Part shown: one piece after another, positions 24,801-37,999 of the stretch
Numbering within the stretch: position 1 is the stretch's first letter
Layout of the letters: each line of letters starts with the position of its first letter
NCBI RefSeq assembly: GCF_030936135.1
Contig: NC_082595.1
Span: 109,756,334-109,820,333, forward strand
Direction: 5' to 3'
Length of the DNA stretch: 64,000 bases
DNA from: Gavia stellata
Taxonomy: Eukaryota; Chordata; Aves; Gaviiformes; Gaviidae
Program-made: the position numbers and the translations under genes
The notes under the pieces: generated by a model
What the model was told of the DNA's origin: nothing
The model's input: only the letters and a program-made list of their open reading frames with translations
Databases searched by the model: none

Positions 24801-27407
24801 TTTGGGATTGATAGGATTCATGAAAGGGAAGGGAGAAAACCCTGAGGAAAGGGTCTTAGTGAGGTGGGAGCAGACCCTCACCCCGTTTTGGTGCCGAACT
24901 CCTGTTACCCCTAACGAGGCATGGCGTGAACGCCCTGAGCCTGGCGAGTGCGATAATGAAGACAAATCAAGGGGGAAATTGAGCCTGGGGCAGGGAGACT
25001 GGGAGACGTCTGTTGACTTGAGCCAGAGGCCAGGTTTTTTCCTGGGAATTAGGTAGCTCTCAGGCAGCAAACAGGTTTGTATTACAGCCTCGCACACAGA
25101 CATTTTTCACACACTTACCACTTTCAGATCTCTTTTTCTACAGCAGGCCTTTGACCCAAGTCCAAGATATTGATAGGAAATGAGAGGCGGCTCCTTTCTG
25201 TTGTTTTTGAGTTTGGACACACCGGGGAACAGATGTGCCTATTTAGGGGGTGGCCCTACAGAGTGAATAAGAAGTTTCATGTTGCACCTGGGAGGAGGTG
25301 AAGGATAGATTGGATGGGTTTCTCTTTTCAGGGCAGAAAAATCAAATCCCTCCAAAACTGCTGGGAGGCGGTGAGGGGGAAGGGAAGACGGCAGCAGGGT
25401 GGTGGCAAAGGGGCTGCTCCGAACTGCTGTTGTGGTTGTAGGGTCCGATGCTGTAAATGTTTATTGAGCTGTGCCCAGGGCTCAAATAGCCAGGGCCTTT
25501 TCCACCTTGAGGATACATGCTGCAGGCACAAGACAAAAGAGTTTGTGGGGGCTCTGCTCTGTAGCTGTGGCATTTGGGAAAGTCAGACTTACAATAAAAA
25601 TATTATCTTTCTTAGGGGTTACCAAATCCAGTAGCCTAGTGCAGCGCTGCAGCAGAATCTATTGGGCTACTGGTTTTGGCCACCCCTAGCAATTTCCATC
25701 TCAATGGACAGAAAAAAAGCTCAGAGGCAAGCTCTTTAAAGTCGTTGTTAGGTGTTCCCTTCTAGTGATTTCGTCAGGCTGGAGCTGGAGGCAAGTGGAA
25801 TTCATCGACATGCCCTCAGCTCTGCAGAGCATCTCTGCGAGAGCTGGTGCAGGACCTGACTCTCTGACGGGGCAGCCCTCTGCTTTCCCTTCCATGCGAT
25901 CTATTTTTCAGCAGCAGAAGGAAAATTTTTGCCGCTCCAGGCATAAGAGCTGTTGGCTTCAATTTGATATAGTATCTGTGTTTGCTCCCGCTCACCGTAA
26001 AACTCTCATTAACATAAATAGGAGCAGGAACAAGACCGCAACATGACTAATTCTCCACCCCCAGACTGTCTGTGTGTATATTATCAACTCCTCGTTCAGC
26101 TCATGTGCCTGCACACAATTGTGGGATAAATCTTGCTCTCTGTCGGTGTTTATTTTAAATTTAATCTTCTTACTGAAAAGGTTCGAGGGGCATAATTATG
26201 GTCTGGATTTCAAAGTTACACACATCTTTGTGGGTGCAAATAGCAGGGAAAAGAATGGCTGAGTAACTCATACTGCTGTGGTTTAATGCGTCCAGCTAGA
26301 AAGCTGCTTAAGTCCTGGCTGGTCTTTCTGGGCACATTACCAGGCAGGCAAAACAGTATTTTGTTTTGTGTTTGACGTGTAGAGGAGAGCTCTGGATCTA
26401 TTCCTAGCTCAGCCATAGATGAGCATACGACCTTGAGAAAGCCTCTTATCTGATCCTACCAGCAAATGAATGCAGAAGCTGCCTGAGCTTAACTCTTGCG
26501 GAGTTGTTAGAGTCTTCTGTCCCACCAGGTCTCATGGAGCCAGGTTTGGTAGGCCAGCTCTAGTTGTGGGCACAGCTTCTCCAAGCCCACAGCCCATGGC
26601 AGGAGGAGCTAGGGGTTTTCCCAGGACTCTGTGCTAGTCCTCCACCAGGGTGTTTTCAAGGGGACCATCGGGACCATTCCCAGTGGGCAGATTGGATGTG
26701 TCCAGTGATGGAAACCACAAGTCCAAGTCTCCCTGAGCGCAGGCATCTGAACCCAAGCCATGCCAGCACCCCAGTTACTCCTACACTTGGCTGAGGGACC
26801 ATGCTCCTGCCCTGAGCCTTCTGGACAGGAGCGAGCTGCATCTTATGGCTGCAGATTGGCATCTTTAGCAAACCTAGACCTAAACACATATCTGTAAAAC
26901 TGGGCAAGAAAAAAAAAAAAGGCTACTTTTTTCCAGCTCTCCTTTTGGCTTAAACTCTTGGGAGGTGTTTGCCTTCTCATACTTTATCTGCCCTGTTTTG
27001 CCTAAATGGAAAGATGTAGGATTGCCAGCAAGGAAATCAGCAAAACAGTGCCTGCAGACACCCCAGCGCTCAGCAACAGCCATTGCTGTCTCCAGAGGAC
27101 ATCAGGTTGTGTGATACAGCTCCAGAGAGGTCTGTAAATGTGTCCTGGCCTCCTCTGCAACCCTTTCATGGCCCCTTGAGTTAAGACTGGAGATGTAGGT
27201 AACCAGAGCTTCCCTAAAAGCCAGAGCCTGTCTGTTCCTGCCCCAAAAGCAGTCAGATAGCTGAGGTGAGGTAACACTCCCCAGGAGCACCTTGGCACCG
27301 TGCCTCTCCCAAAGCCCTCGCTCCCTTCACTGCAGCAGGAGCCGTCTCTCCCTTCCCACTCCCTTTGCCTTCTTAAACTGGAAACCAACCGTCTGTTTTT
27401 CTTCCAG
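18866..27407 (+). other. Putative first intron of FAM167A; no gene seen
   Basis: If the non-coding exon ending at 18865 is real, this is intron 1. I saw no conserved protein-coding block on either strand. It contains a 15-G run (19589-19603), several short poly-A or poly-T runs, and a moderately conserved-looking AT-mixed stretch near 25880-26060. The many short open frames here do not have family motifs or consistent splice sites. Confidence 0.3.
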
Positions 27408-27576
27408 GTGTTCATCCAGGGCCAGCGTGGTGCATGAGCAGGAGCCACCACCACGGCTGCTGTCCTCCAAGGAGCTGCGTTTGGCACGACTCAGGAGTGG
27501 TCCAGCCCTGAGGGTTTCCCACCTCCATCCCTGGCCCTTTGCAGCACACCCCTATGCCATTTGATTCCCAAAGAGG
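27408..27576 (+). other. FAM167A: Probable 5' UTR portion of the FAM167A coding exon
   Basis: A good splice acceptor (GTCTGTTTTTCTTCCAG, ending at 27407) lies 169 nt upstream of the FAM167A ATG. FAM167A of other vertebrates has its start codon in an internal exon after one or more non-coding exons, so this acceptor probably opens that exon. The stretch carries ATGs in other frames (for example at 27433), which could act as short upstream ORFs. It is inferred from splice-site quality and gene structure, not from transcript data. Confidence 0.55.
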
Positions 27577-27954
27577 ATGTCTTTACCCAAAATCCAAATA
27601 GAAGAGGCGCTGGACAGCACGGACGCCGGCTCTGGAGGTGCTGCTCCTCCTGATGACCACCTGAGGAGCCTCAAGGCATTGACGGAGAAGCTGAGACTGG
27701 AGACCAGGCGCCCATCCTACTTGGAGTGGAAGGCGAAGCTGGAGGAGCAGGCATGGAAGAGCCCTCAGCCAGCGGGAGAGGAGGACGAGGAGGCAACCGA
27801 GGCCAAAAAGGCCACAGGGGAGACTGTCCCTTTGAGGAAGGTGCAGCTGCATCTCAATGGGAGCCCTGCCCAGGACAAGGTGACTCTTACCTCAGGGAGG
27901 ATAGGTGGCTTTGAGAGCATTGACGAAGCTTTGACATGGCTCAGGAAGGAACTG
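27577..27954 (+). CDS. FAM167A: FAM167A, first coding exon (residues 1-126)
   Basis: This exon encodes the N-terminal 126 residues of FAM167A (also called DIORA-1), a small, largely disordered vertebrate protein with no known enzymatic activity. The ATG at 27577 is the start because an in-frame TGA lies at 27562-27564, 15 nt upstream, and the -3 base is A. The family signature is clear: residues 24-51 hold the conserved block containing PPDDHLRSLKALTEKLRLE, followed by RRPSYLEW. Residues 68-82 form an acidic and lysine-rich linker (GEEDEEATEAKK), which varies between species. Residues 110-126 begin the conserved C-terminal half (GGFESIDEALTWLRKEL). The exon ends in CTG followed by a perfect GTAAGT donor at 27955, in phase 0. 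Ending the reading frame at the later stop (28065) would translate intron. In human the locus, next to BLK, is associated with lupus and Sjogren syndrome. The assignment is from recognising the family; the cellular role is not visible in the sequence. Confidence 0.96.
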
Positions 27955-30660
27955 GTAAGTGGTTTCCTGTCCCTGTTAGAGAGCACACTTTTTCAAGAGA
28001 GGAAAAAAAAAAAGAATGAGGAAACAAGTGACTCCTTGCTCCTACCTGCCTTCAGCCCCAGGTGAAAAGGCAACAATCAATCATTGCATTTTCTGTGGCT
28101 GGCGGGAGCAGGAACAGCCCAGGGAAGTGAAAAGATGCACGCCAGAGCATCCATAAACTCAGAAGAGGAGCTGGGCCAGTCCCAGCATCTCTGCTGGGAT
28201 CCAGCAGGCTGGGGAAATATGGTCACTTGCACTGGTTAGGACTTTGTAGCAGTTTGCCCCCCTCCCCTGCTTCTCTAATTGTATCTCAACACTCAGATGA
28301 ATACAGCAGGTATGAATACACATGAATATGTGGGCACTGCTGGTGCAATAGCCCTTCTCTGACGTGCTTCACGAAGGGATGCTTCGTCAGGGCTGTAGGA
28401 AGGAAGCGTGACTAGATCCATCCCCTGGATCTGCCCTTGCATCTTGTGGCTGTTGGTGGTTTAGTTACTCCCTCAGCGGGAGATTGTATGCTGACCACTG
28501 CGTTTAACACTCGTTAGCGGATCTAACCTCCAAGCAATTGCCGAATTCCCTCTTTTTCTTTTTGTTTTTTTAACTCATAACTCACTATAGGTCCTATGGT
28601 AACCTGCTTCCCCCAGGTCCTTTCTGCGTGGTGAGATAAGTGCTTCATTTTGCTTCAAACTGTTGTGGAAACCCCTTGTTCTGACCATGTAATATCTCAT
28701 GAATAACATTCCTTTTTCTGCTGTATGCATGATGCCAGAACCTTATCTCAGATGCCTTCTCACCCAGGTCTTACAGGTTCATCGTCTGTTGAGCCCTGCT
28801 TCATTAGAAGCTGGTCCACATTTCTGTCATCCTCCCATCCCAGCCTTGGGCCCTATCTTACACATGTGTTTATTTCTGGTAGTTTCACGGAGAGGAAGAC
28901 AAGACAAAAATGCTACACCTATGCTAGGAAAATACAGAGAGCCAGGGCATGGGAGCTGGAAGCTCATCTTTTATATGTTGTGGTGCTATCATGGTCTTTG
29001 ACACAAATTTGGCCTGGGCCAACTAGTGCTGACCCGAGCAGCTCCCAACCTAGCTCAGGAGTCAGCACAGCCTGGGGATCATTCCCAGGAGGAAGAGTGG
29101 ATGCAACACATCTTTTCGGGAGGCCACGGGAGGTCAATAGGATGGATTGACCAGATCAGGGCAGAAGTTTTCAGGGCTGGAGGATGTGCCCCAGTGCTCC
29201 TCACAAGCACAGGAGCAAGCAGACACCAAGACCACACTTCCAGTGATCATTCCCTTCTCCTCACTGGAATGAAAAATCTTTATTATTTGGCCCACATGGC
29301 TGGAAACAACTCATGTCGTGTGGCTTTTTTTCTGTTGCTAGTTGGAAGCTTGTCTGTGAGTCCCACCAGCATTTGCAACTGTATTGACAGCAGCAATATT
29401 TGCAAGAGGGTCCCAGGGGGCTGGGACAGCACTTGTGGTTCAGATGCACTTGTGAAAATGTTCCTATGTAAATGCTCTGCTTTTGATAAGCACTGAAAGT
29501 CTTTGAGGAAAACTTCTCATGCAAAGTGATGAGTAATAGCTTTTAAAAGCTTTTGCTCCAGAGAATTTTTATTTGTCAACTTTTCATTGCTCTTGCTGTC
29601 TTTGCCCAGCTACATTGATCTCTAGACAAGTTATTTACAGAGGTGGTTCTGGATATCACAGTTTTAGCGGTTCAGACATTTCTCAGGACCATGGCTTTCA
29701 CAAGGCAAGTGCAGTGCTTTCAGGAATCCAGGACTATTACGAAGAGTTTTGTGCTGATGTCCTAAAATCACTCAGGTCCTGATCTGAGACCCGAATCTGG
29801 GTCCGTGCTTGCAGGTGTGATGCAATCTTAAATTCACAGTGCACTTAATGTAAAACTCAACTCTCAAGATGCCCAAAGACAGTAAGAAGCAGGTTATCCT
29901 TCTCAAAGCCCCACATTTTAAGGGTTTGGTTTGCTCTTTCAGTTTCTGCCCATGATGGAAGTATAAATTGTCTCAGAGCCCAATTCTACCCTTTAGACTA
30001 GGGTGTGGTATATAAACCACCAGCTGATGAAAACGAAACATTTAAATTAAAGAGGAAAAAGGGCAAAGCAAACCCTAATTGTTCCTCACTTTCCATTTTC
30101 CTGCCTCTTAATTATACCAGTCTTTGCTGGATCTGGACGTGACTCATGTAATTTAGAACAATTTCCCCAAAAGAGAAAGCACGCATTTGACTGACCACAC
30201 AGCTAAATAGCTATGTTGGAGGCACTATTGTTGGGTAAGAGCTGCCAGCAAACAGTGAGAACACAGCGAGGCCATCGCATCACAGGACGCTGGAACAAAA
30301 AGATGCATTTCACATGACATTTCAAGGGTGAAACCCAGATTATTTTCAAATAAACAAACAAGCTTCCACACATCCCAACACAGTCAATTTTTTTCCTTAT
30401 TTATCCCCATGTTGTGATAGCAAAGCAATCAGGAAGGCTTCATAGCGGGATATGGTTATGTCTAAGTTTATATATTTATTTAAGGCAGGAGCCAAGGCTA
30501 GGAAGGGCAGCATCCCTCAGACAGCACCCTGCTCAGGGCAGCCAGGCAAGGGGCCAGCACCTCACACCTTGGGTAAGGTCACCCAAAGTGGGCAATCAAT
30601 CCTTCAGGTCTAGTTTAACGTAGGAGACCATAGACCTGGGAGCACCACGCAACCCAGCCT

Positions 30661-30698
30661 TGCCCCAAGCAAGTGTGAGTGCCCCAAGCAAGTGTGAG
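30661..30698. repeat. 19-bp tandem dimer with partial third unit
   Basis: The unit TGCCCCAAGCAAGTGTGAG occurs twice without mismatch (30661-30679 and 30680-30698). A partial, mutated third unit, TATCCCAAGCA, follows at 30699-30709. Confidence 0.9.
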
Positions 30699-31014
30699 TA
30701 TCCCAAGCAGCTTTCTGAAGAACATCCAAAAATGATCCAGTAGTCATAGTTGGGGTGAAATCTGCTTCCTCCACGTGGTCCTCCACTGCAGGGTGAATTG
30801 TCCCCCACTCTATGCACTCCTTCACAAGAAGTCAATTTAGAGAATGTAGGATTCATCTATCCAATGAAAGGGCAAAAGCTGATGTACATGAAGATTTCTA
30901 TCCAGGAAAGAAGTACACCACCCCATGTCCTTGTTGAATGAAATGCAATGATGCAGGACATGCAGCTCCATCACCCACGCTGTGCAACCCTCTTCACAGC
31001 TACCAGCATGTTTA

Positions 31015-31290
31015 GGCTGGGTTGTGTCAACAGCATGGCCCCAGCGTGGTTTTGGCTTGTACCAGTCAGCACCCTGCCAAACAGTTACAGCTTCAGGAGT
31101 TTGCACATGCTGGGGACTGTTCCCAACAGGCAGTTTGTACGGGACCACCCAATTTTGGAATTAACTCTATCCCAGCCAAAACTAGTATGGGAAGCAAAGT
31201 GAATTTAACAGTATGTGTATGCCCAAACTTCTGCTCGGCTGTGGTGCTACAGAACAGTCATGGCATGGGTTAGTTTCCCGGTGAAGTGAT
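31015..31290 (+). repeat. Unclassified dispersed repeat, copy E
   Basis: It contains CTGGGGACTGTTCCCAACAG, GCAGTTTGTACGGGACCACC and CATGGCATGGGTTAGTTTCC in the same order as copies D and A. It is located inside the FAM167A intron, in the sense orientation. Confidence 0.55.
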
Positions 31291-32504
31291 AGTCCAGGAG
31301 TGTCCAGCTTTTAAATTAAAGTTACTTGTTAAATCTGAAGCCTTACTCCCAGTTCACACAAAACAGGGTCATCCAACGCTGCAAGGAATTTGCCTTCATG
31401 TCTCTGGTTCAGGTTCAGCCAGGTTCCGGCTCCTCATGTTCAGAAGTGAAGGACAAACCCAAGGTCTTACTGTGCATCTGCTGTTCTTGGTCTTTCACCC
31501 CACATGACCTGTCCCGGGACCTGATTCTGCACATCAAGTCCTGGCCCTGGTTTATAGGACTGACATATGCCCGCTGAGCTCCAGCCAGCCACGTCAGCTG
31601 GGACCTGCTGAGAATCTGGCCCCGAGAAGGTGATTTATTCAGACATGCAAACTCCTGCACTTGTTTTTGCGCTGAGAGGCTCTGTGTAGGTGTATGAGCA
31701 AATTGCAGCACTCAGCATGTACTGAACTGCCCCAGGGCTGGAACACTTCCCTCCCCAACTCTTCTTGCCTCTTCTCTGCCGTCGTGTTTGCCTTTGTGCT
31801 GTCAAGTATGGCTGGTCTTCATCAATGCTGAAAGTAAAGCCATCAACGGCCAGGGTATGGTGACAGACCCAAGGATCAGAGTGGTCAGACAGTATTTTCC
31901 TCTTTGTTTTTGAAATTTGTCAGGTTTTACGAGTTCTAAAATTAAGCCCTCAAAGTCCTTTTCCTCCTAAATGTGGTTAAAGAACAAAATGCTGCTATGA
32001 ACTGGGGCATCTTAGGACAGTTCTGACTGTGTCACAGTAGGAAAATATGCTCTCTGTCTCAAATTCACCAACATTTGGCACTGAAATCTGAGGTGTGTGA
32101 GCCAGAATGCAGGAAAGGCTCTTGAAAAGGGACACAAAGATCTGATGCTCTCTCCTGGGAAATTGTAAAACACCTATGTCCCGTTGATCAGACATTTATT
32201 ATTAAATATTAACTGCTATCATCTCCTTTTGGGATACTGATATCGGCTAACGAGTACTCAAGTGAACTTAAACGACAAGGTGGCACCAAAACAGTCTTGA
32301 CATGAGTCTCATTGCAGATTGCGCTGTGATTGTTGGGAGATGGAGAGGAGGAGAAGGAGTCTAGAGTATGGATATGGTGATGGAGATTGGCCTGTCTTGG
32401 GAGTCCTCTCCTACATAGCAGGTCCAGGAAGGATATCTCTGTATTTGTACTTAAAGCAGTCAAAGGACATGGGCAAAGGCACTGGAGGGGCGTCATCTCT
32501 ACTG

Positions 32505-32640
32505 TTAAATTGCTAGAACAGGGGCATAGTTTAGGACCATCCCCAAGGGGCAGTTTGGGTGCAGCCACCTTGTTTTGAAGAGAGAGGGAGTTTCATGGGG
32601 TGGTTGTGGATTTATGTGCATAGCAGAGATGTAACTGTAG
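32505..32640 (+). repeat. Unclassified dispersed repeat, copy F (partial)
   Basis: The core GGACCATCCCCAAGGGGCAG and TTTGGGTGCAGCCACCTTG matches copy D (GGACTATCCCCAACAGGCAA, TCTGGGTGCAGTCACCTC). The end GCATAGCAGAGATGTAACTG resembles copy G. It is a partial copy in the FAM167A intron. Confidence 0.5.
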
Positions 32641-33689
32641 AAAAAACTGAGAAATTATGTGCTCTTCTCCTATGTAAGTCCACTGAGATGTCCCTCTGTT
32701 TGCCTCATTCAGATGCTGAGCTGCCAGGCTTTTTCTCTGGCAGTGGTTTTTGTCCTAGGTACAGCATTCCCAATCCTGAACACGTTTTAGCACCCCCTAA
32801 TTTAACAAAACCCAGAGGAAACCACCTCCCCCAGGAAAGGTAATATGAAGACTAATTCTGAGGGAGTCAACACAGACTAAACTCAACACTGAAGAAGGGT
32901 GAGATTAGGGACCCACGTCAGGCTTTGCATGTGTCATCTGGCAGAGGTATCCCGGACTTCGGTGGTGTGCAACTCCCAGACACTGCAGAAGGAGATTGGA
33001 TACCTCGTTTGGGGCTGTGGGTTGCACCACGAGGGCATGAGCATCTAAAATTAACCACGGCAGGGTGGCATATGAGCACCTTTGAAGATGAAGCCTCAGA
33101 GTAAAACACAGACTTAACTGACTTCTCTGAAGTGTTTGGCAAGGGTCTAGTAACTTCTCCGTGCTTGAATCCAAGTGGCTGCACTCCGTTAGGAAAGCAC
33201 CAGTTTAGATTTAAATTCCTTCTGATCTTTTGGAAATAAAAAAAAGACTAGCCCCATGGGAGCAGCCACTTCTCCATAGACCATCACCGTGAGCTTCGTA
33301 GACCACAGACTGGGATGGGGTCCATGGGGCACTTCTCTTTTGGGAAGAGGTCCCAAGGAGCTCCACACCTCCATGTCATGAGGTGCTCTCTGCTGATATA
33401 TCCCCCCATAGCAAGGCAGGGAGATGGTCCACTGGCAATGGGAACATTACTGGTCTTCCTCTCTGTGACAAAACAAAGGCAAACTTGAAGCCAAGTCTAG
33501 GCTACACCTTGAGCTACTTCGACCTATTTGGGCTAAGCCACCTAGACTGGACAGCAGGCAAAGATGCATCCAAAACTTTCTCTCCCTCCCCCATATTAAA
33601 CATCCCTGGGAGATTCTGAGACTCCATCCAAACAGAAAATCCTTCCTGGGTTCATAAGGCTTTGGGCCTCTGTGGTCCAGCTTTATGAT

Positions 33690-34508
33690 TCAGCCTAGGA
33701 GCTGCAGTAGCTCCTCTGCCAGGAATGACCTGGGTTTGGTTCGCCCTCCCACCTGGGGAAGTTCAAACCAGCAGCTTGTCCATCCCAACAGCATGCTCTG
33801 ACCATGCAGATGAAAGGCAGCTCTTCGCCTGCTGGAGCTGGGCATGCAGAAAGAGGCAGAGTGTGTTAAAAAGTGGTTTGTGTGAGCAAGACATACCTGA
33901 GGCTGTTCCTGCATTTGGCATGTGCGATTCGAAAGAAGCAAAACGCATGGCTTCTGCTGGATGCTCCTCATGGGTTTCTCCAGGACATTACACAGAGTGT
34001 GTGGGATTATGCTGTTGTCCCACACAGATGAACTGGTGCATCCAGTTACTTTGTGGGCACTGGCCCTGTGAGTGAACTGTGTAAACCAAAAACCCACGGC
34101 TTCCCGTGATGTGGCCCCTGTAATCCCATTATTTCTTTCAAGGAAGCTTTGTGGAGCTCTGCTGACCTGACAATGGTCCTTTAAAAAGAGATCGTTCATC
34201 ATTTCTAGTGATGGTTTGGTCCTCGGCATGGGACAGATTGAATGTTTCCAGCACTCATGAGGAGCCTCTGGGAAAGGGAAGAATGAGAATTTTTGGGTTC
34301 TGACCCAAATTCTGCTAATATTCTGGGTGGTTTTGAACAAAGCAGGGTTTAATGGGACAAGTCCACGGAGAGAGGACAGAGTGTTTGCATCTTGAGCCAA
34401 GCCCCAGTGATGACTGGGAAGAGCGAGAGAGGCTATGCCCTGCAGAGCAGCCCACCCTTCCTGCCCACAGTGGGGCCTTCCGTGCTCTGCCCCCTGCCCA
34501 GTTGTCAC
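33690..34508 (-). other. 272-codon open frame antisense to the FAM167A intron, function unknown
   Basis: This is the longest open frame in the window. It begins at an ATG at 34506-34508 on the minus strand and stays open for 272 codons. I recognise no domain, signal peptide or membrane segment. The composition (many Ser, Trp, Cys and His, no low-complexity run) looks like translated non-coding DNA. In human an antisense lncRNA, FAM167A-AS1, is annotated at this locus, so transcription of this strand is conceivable. I give it little weight as a protein. Confidence 0.1.
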
Positions 34509-37500
34509 CCCATGGACCCACCTCCACAGGACCTGTCACCATGAAAAGAGCTCCCAAGCCCTCAGAAAGCAAAGGCAGGCTCCCAAGGGGCGCAAGTGGG
34601 GACAACCCTCATTCTCTGTGCCATCTCCTCATTGTGCACGTCATCCTTTAGTCAACCACTGCCAGGCTTTGTTCCTCACCCATCCACCTTTCTTTCCTGG
34701 AGGACAGAGAAGAGCTTTAGCCCCCTGGGAAAGCCTTGGCTGATGGTGCACATCTAACAGGTCACCCCTGCTTCCCTGTTCAGCCCCAGAGCACAGCTAG
34801 GCAGGGCCGTGTCTAAGATGGTGTCACAGCCTAGGTGATCAATGTAGATGGGTAGTGGTTTTGCCCCATGACGTGTTGTCCCCTCCCTACAGTCCACGTG
34901 CCTGTGGAAGCGGCTGGTTTGGCTAACGTCAGGGTCAGCAGGTCTGATGGGGGTAAGGAAGGGTGACTGGAGATTGAGCACCTGAAGGACGTGCCCTGGA
35001 GAGCTTTGTCTTCCAGCTTGTGTGAAAGCAAGACAGCTTCCTCCAAAGACAGGGAAAGCAAGAAGCAGTCAAAAAGTGGAAAGCTGGCTTGCAAGGGAAA
35101 AATAGCAATTTCCAAGTCGCATCCCTCTCCACAACGGCCTTGTAATTCATTTTTAAACCCTTTTTGGTGTTGCTTTGTTTTTTAATCCCACATTCCTCAA
35201 ATCATTTAATGAAAGCATTTGTGGACATTTCTTATGTAGCTTGATAAACTGACAAGAAAGAATGACCAAGGGTCAGTTCAATAACACCCACGATAGCCTT
35301 CCTGATAAAATGTCAAGTTGCAGCATTCATTGTGAAACAGGGAAAAATATTGACAAAATTAATTTTTTTTCATTGCAACCCATGTGGGAGAAGAAAAACC
35401 TGCCAAATGGCATTATTCTGCTGGAGGTACAGGCTACAAGGTCTGCAAGGAAAGAGTGTTTCTCTGAAGAAGGTAAATGGCCACAACCCTGCCAACAATT
35501 CGAGAGATACTTCACACGAGAGAGAAAGGGAGAGAGAGATTCACTCTGAGATTTGTACAAAGGTGACTTAATCCTCTCCAGGCAACCGAGCTGGAGTCCA
35601 ATTGCTGGCTGAGAGCGCCAGGCAAGGTTTTCCAGGGTGCCTCCACGGTGCAGGAGTGAGAAAAGCCTTGCTTGGCTTGGATTAACTTTCATTATACTCA
35701 TGTCAGCTCTCGGCTTAGGCTCTGAGCACAGCATTGTAAAGGGCTTCCCAACAGCTGCAGAAAAGAGCTGGAGCAGAGCCAGGCTTCCCTTCAAGCCCTT
35801 CAACCTCCTAAGGTGGCTGCTTCACCTTGCTGTGAGACGGGCAATGCTGCAAGGGACAATCCCGATGTCTTTGGAGGCATTGCCTGGAGGAGGAGGGACT
35901 GTGCCACAAGCTAGAGGAGCCCCGAGGCTGCTCTGTTTGACAGCATTGTTGCAGCAGCCCATGCATCAGGCATCAGAAAGGTCGTATGTAGAAATACCAG
36001 GGCCACCTGCGGAGCCTCCCAAGGGGAATTTTCCCTCCTCCCTTCCCTTCTGCAGTTTCATGTACAAGACACCAGATCAGGAATAAATTTACTCCCGCAC
36101 CCCCAGAGCTACATCTGTACTTGTAAACTAAACAGCTCATTTTCAGGCCTGGAGGCAAACTGATACGGTTTGACCATGTCCATGCTGCTAAAATCCAGGC
36201 AAGGTGGCTGTATCCCAGTTGCCTACTGGAGATGAATCCCTCTGTGTTAACTCCTGAAGAATGCCTGTGGGGAATTGCTTAGGACTGTGAGAGCTGGCCT
36301 CAGCTCAAAGGATGCCGGGACCTCGCTTGCAATCAGGTGGAGAGACTTTGGTGCAATGCACTATTTAACGTATTACTCTAGATGTAGTCTGGGTCTGTTT
36401 CTGAGCTCGTTCAAACCAAGAAACCGGTGACGCAAATCGAAAGAGTGAGGTAAAGGATGGATTTGGGGTCAGGGCAGCTCCACCGTGCTGCTGGAGATGA
36501 GCTCAGGGCATCATCATCTCATGCACTGGGAAGTCAGTGAGGACAGCACATACCGAGGGAGACTTTGAGAGGGAAAAAAAACACCAAACAAAACAAAATC
36601 AGGAGCCTTGGTACCAAGGGGCTCCTTATAGTGCCAGTTCGTGTGCTGCGATGGAGGCAACACCAGGGAAGGAGGCAGGACATGGCATCGGGGCAGATGT
36701 AGGACTGTTTTCCAGCCAGTTTTGCTCCCTCCTTGTCTCCAGTAGTTACAGAGAGATTTAAGCCGCAAGGTTTGCTAAAAGCTGTTCGGCTTCTCTCCCA
36801 CCACTCTCTTTTCTTTGTGGCTTGTGGTTTGTTGCTTTTCTGTCAGGAGGGAAATGGGGTGAAATGTGGGAATTGTCTTCTTGGCATCTGCTGTTCTAAC
36901 TCTACCTCCTGTTCCCCAGACAAAGGCTGATTCTTGCACCAAGTGTTCACCTCCTTCCTTCACCACCCCCAATATCCTGTGGCAATAAATTTTCTGCTTA
37001 ATTATAAGTTGGAATTAAAAAAAATGAAAAGCTCTTTTCTTTCATCACTTCTGAATCTTCCACCTTCTGAAGTGAGGTGCCAGGGGAGGAAAAAACCCTC
37101 CGAAACACTTAACTCATTAGCCTGCGGGATAGTTGTTCTCTCTCCTGTGGGAACACGTGGAGGTCCCATCCCAAAAGGAACTTCAAATCAGCAAGATAAG
37201 CCACGGGGGATGCGGAGCACCGCGTTCCCGGCTGTTGTGAACCAGCTCTGATTTACGCTGGCTGGAAACCCCAGCCAAGTATTTGGGGATTGGTTCTCTG
37301 GGGTTCTTTTAATTGATCCTTTCCAACTCTAATTGCTGCTTCTTACTGTGGCAGCTCCCTTATGAACAAAATGAATTTGGGCTTTGCTTGAGGTTGAGAT
37401 GGAGGCTATGAAGCCTGCACTGACGGATACCTAAGCCACCAGCCTTGGCATGGCTGGCTTTAATTCTAGTTTCCTGCTGCTCCTGAAAACCTGAGCAGGC

Positions 37501-37618
37501 ACAGACTTCCTGAATGCTAAAAATTTACCATTCTGAGGTGGTATTTGACAGGGATGCATTGCTGGCTTGGAAGACCCTGTCTCCTTCCCATTTCTTTGCA
37601 ACGGGCTAGCACCTCTAA

Positions 37619-37999
<381 letters not shown>

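Noticed and set aside
27577..28065. Unspliced 162-codon reading of the first FAM167A exon
   Set aside because: The conserved protein continues from the donor at 27955 into 37736; the last 36 codons are intronic.
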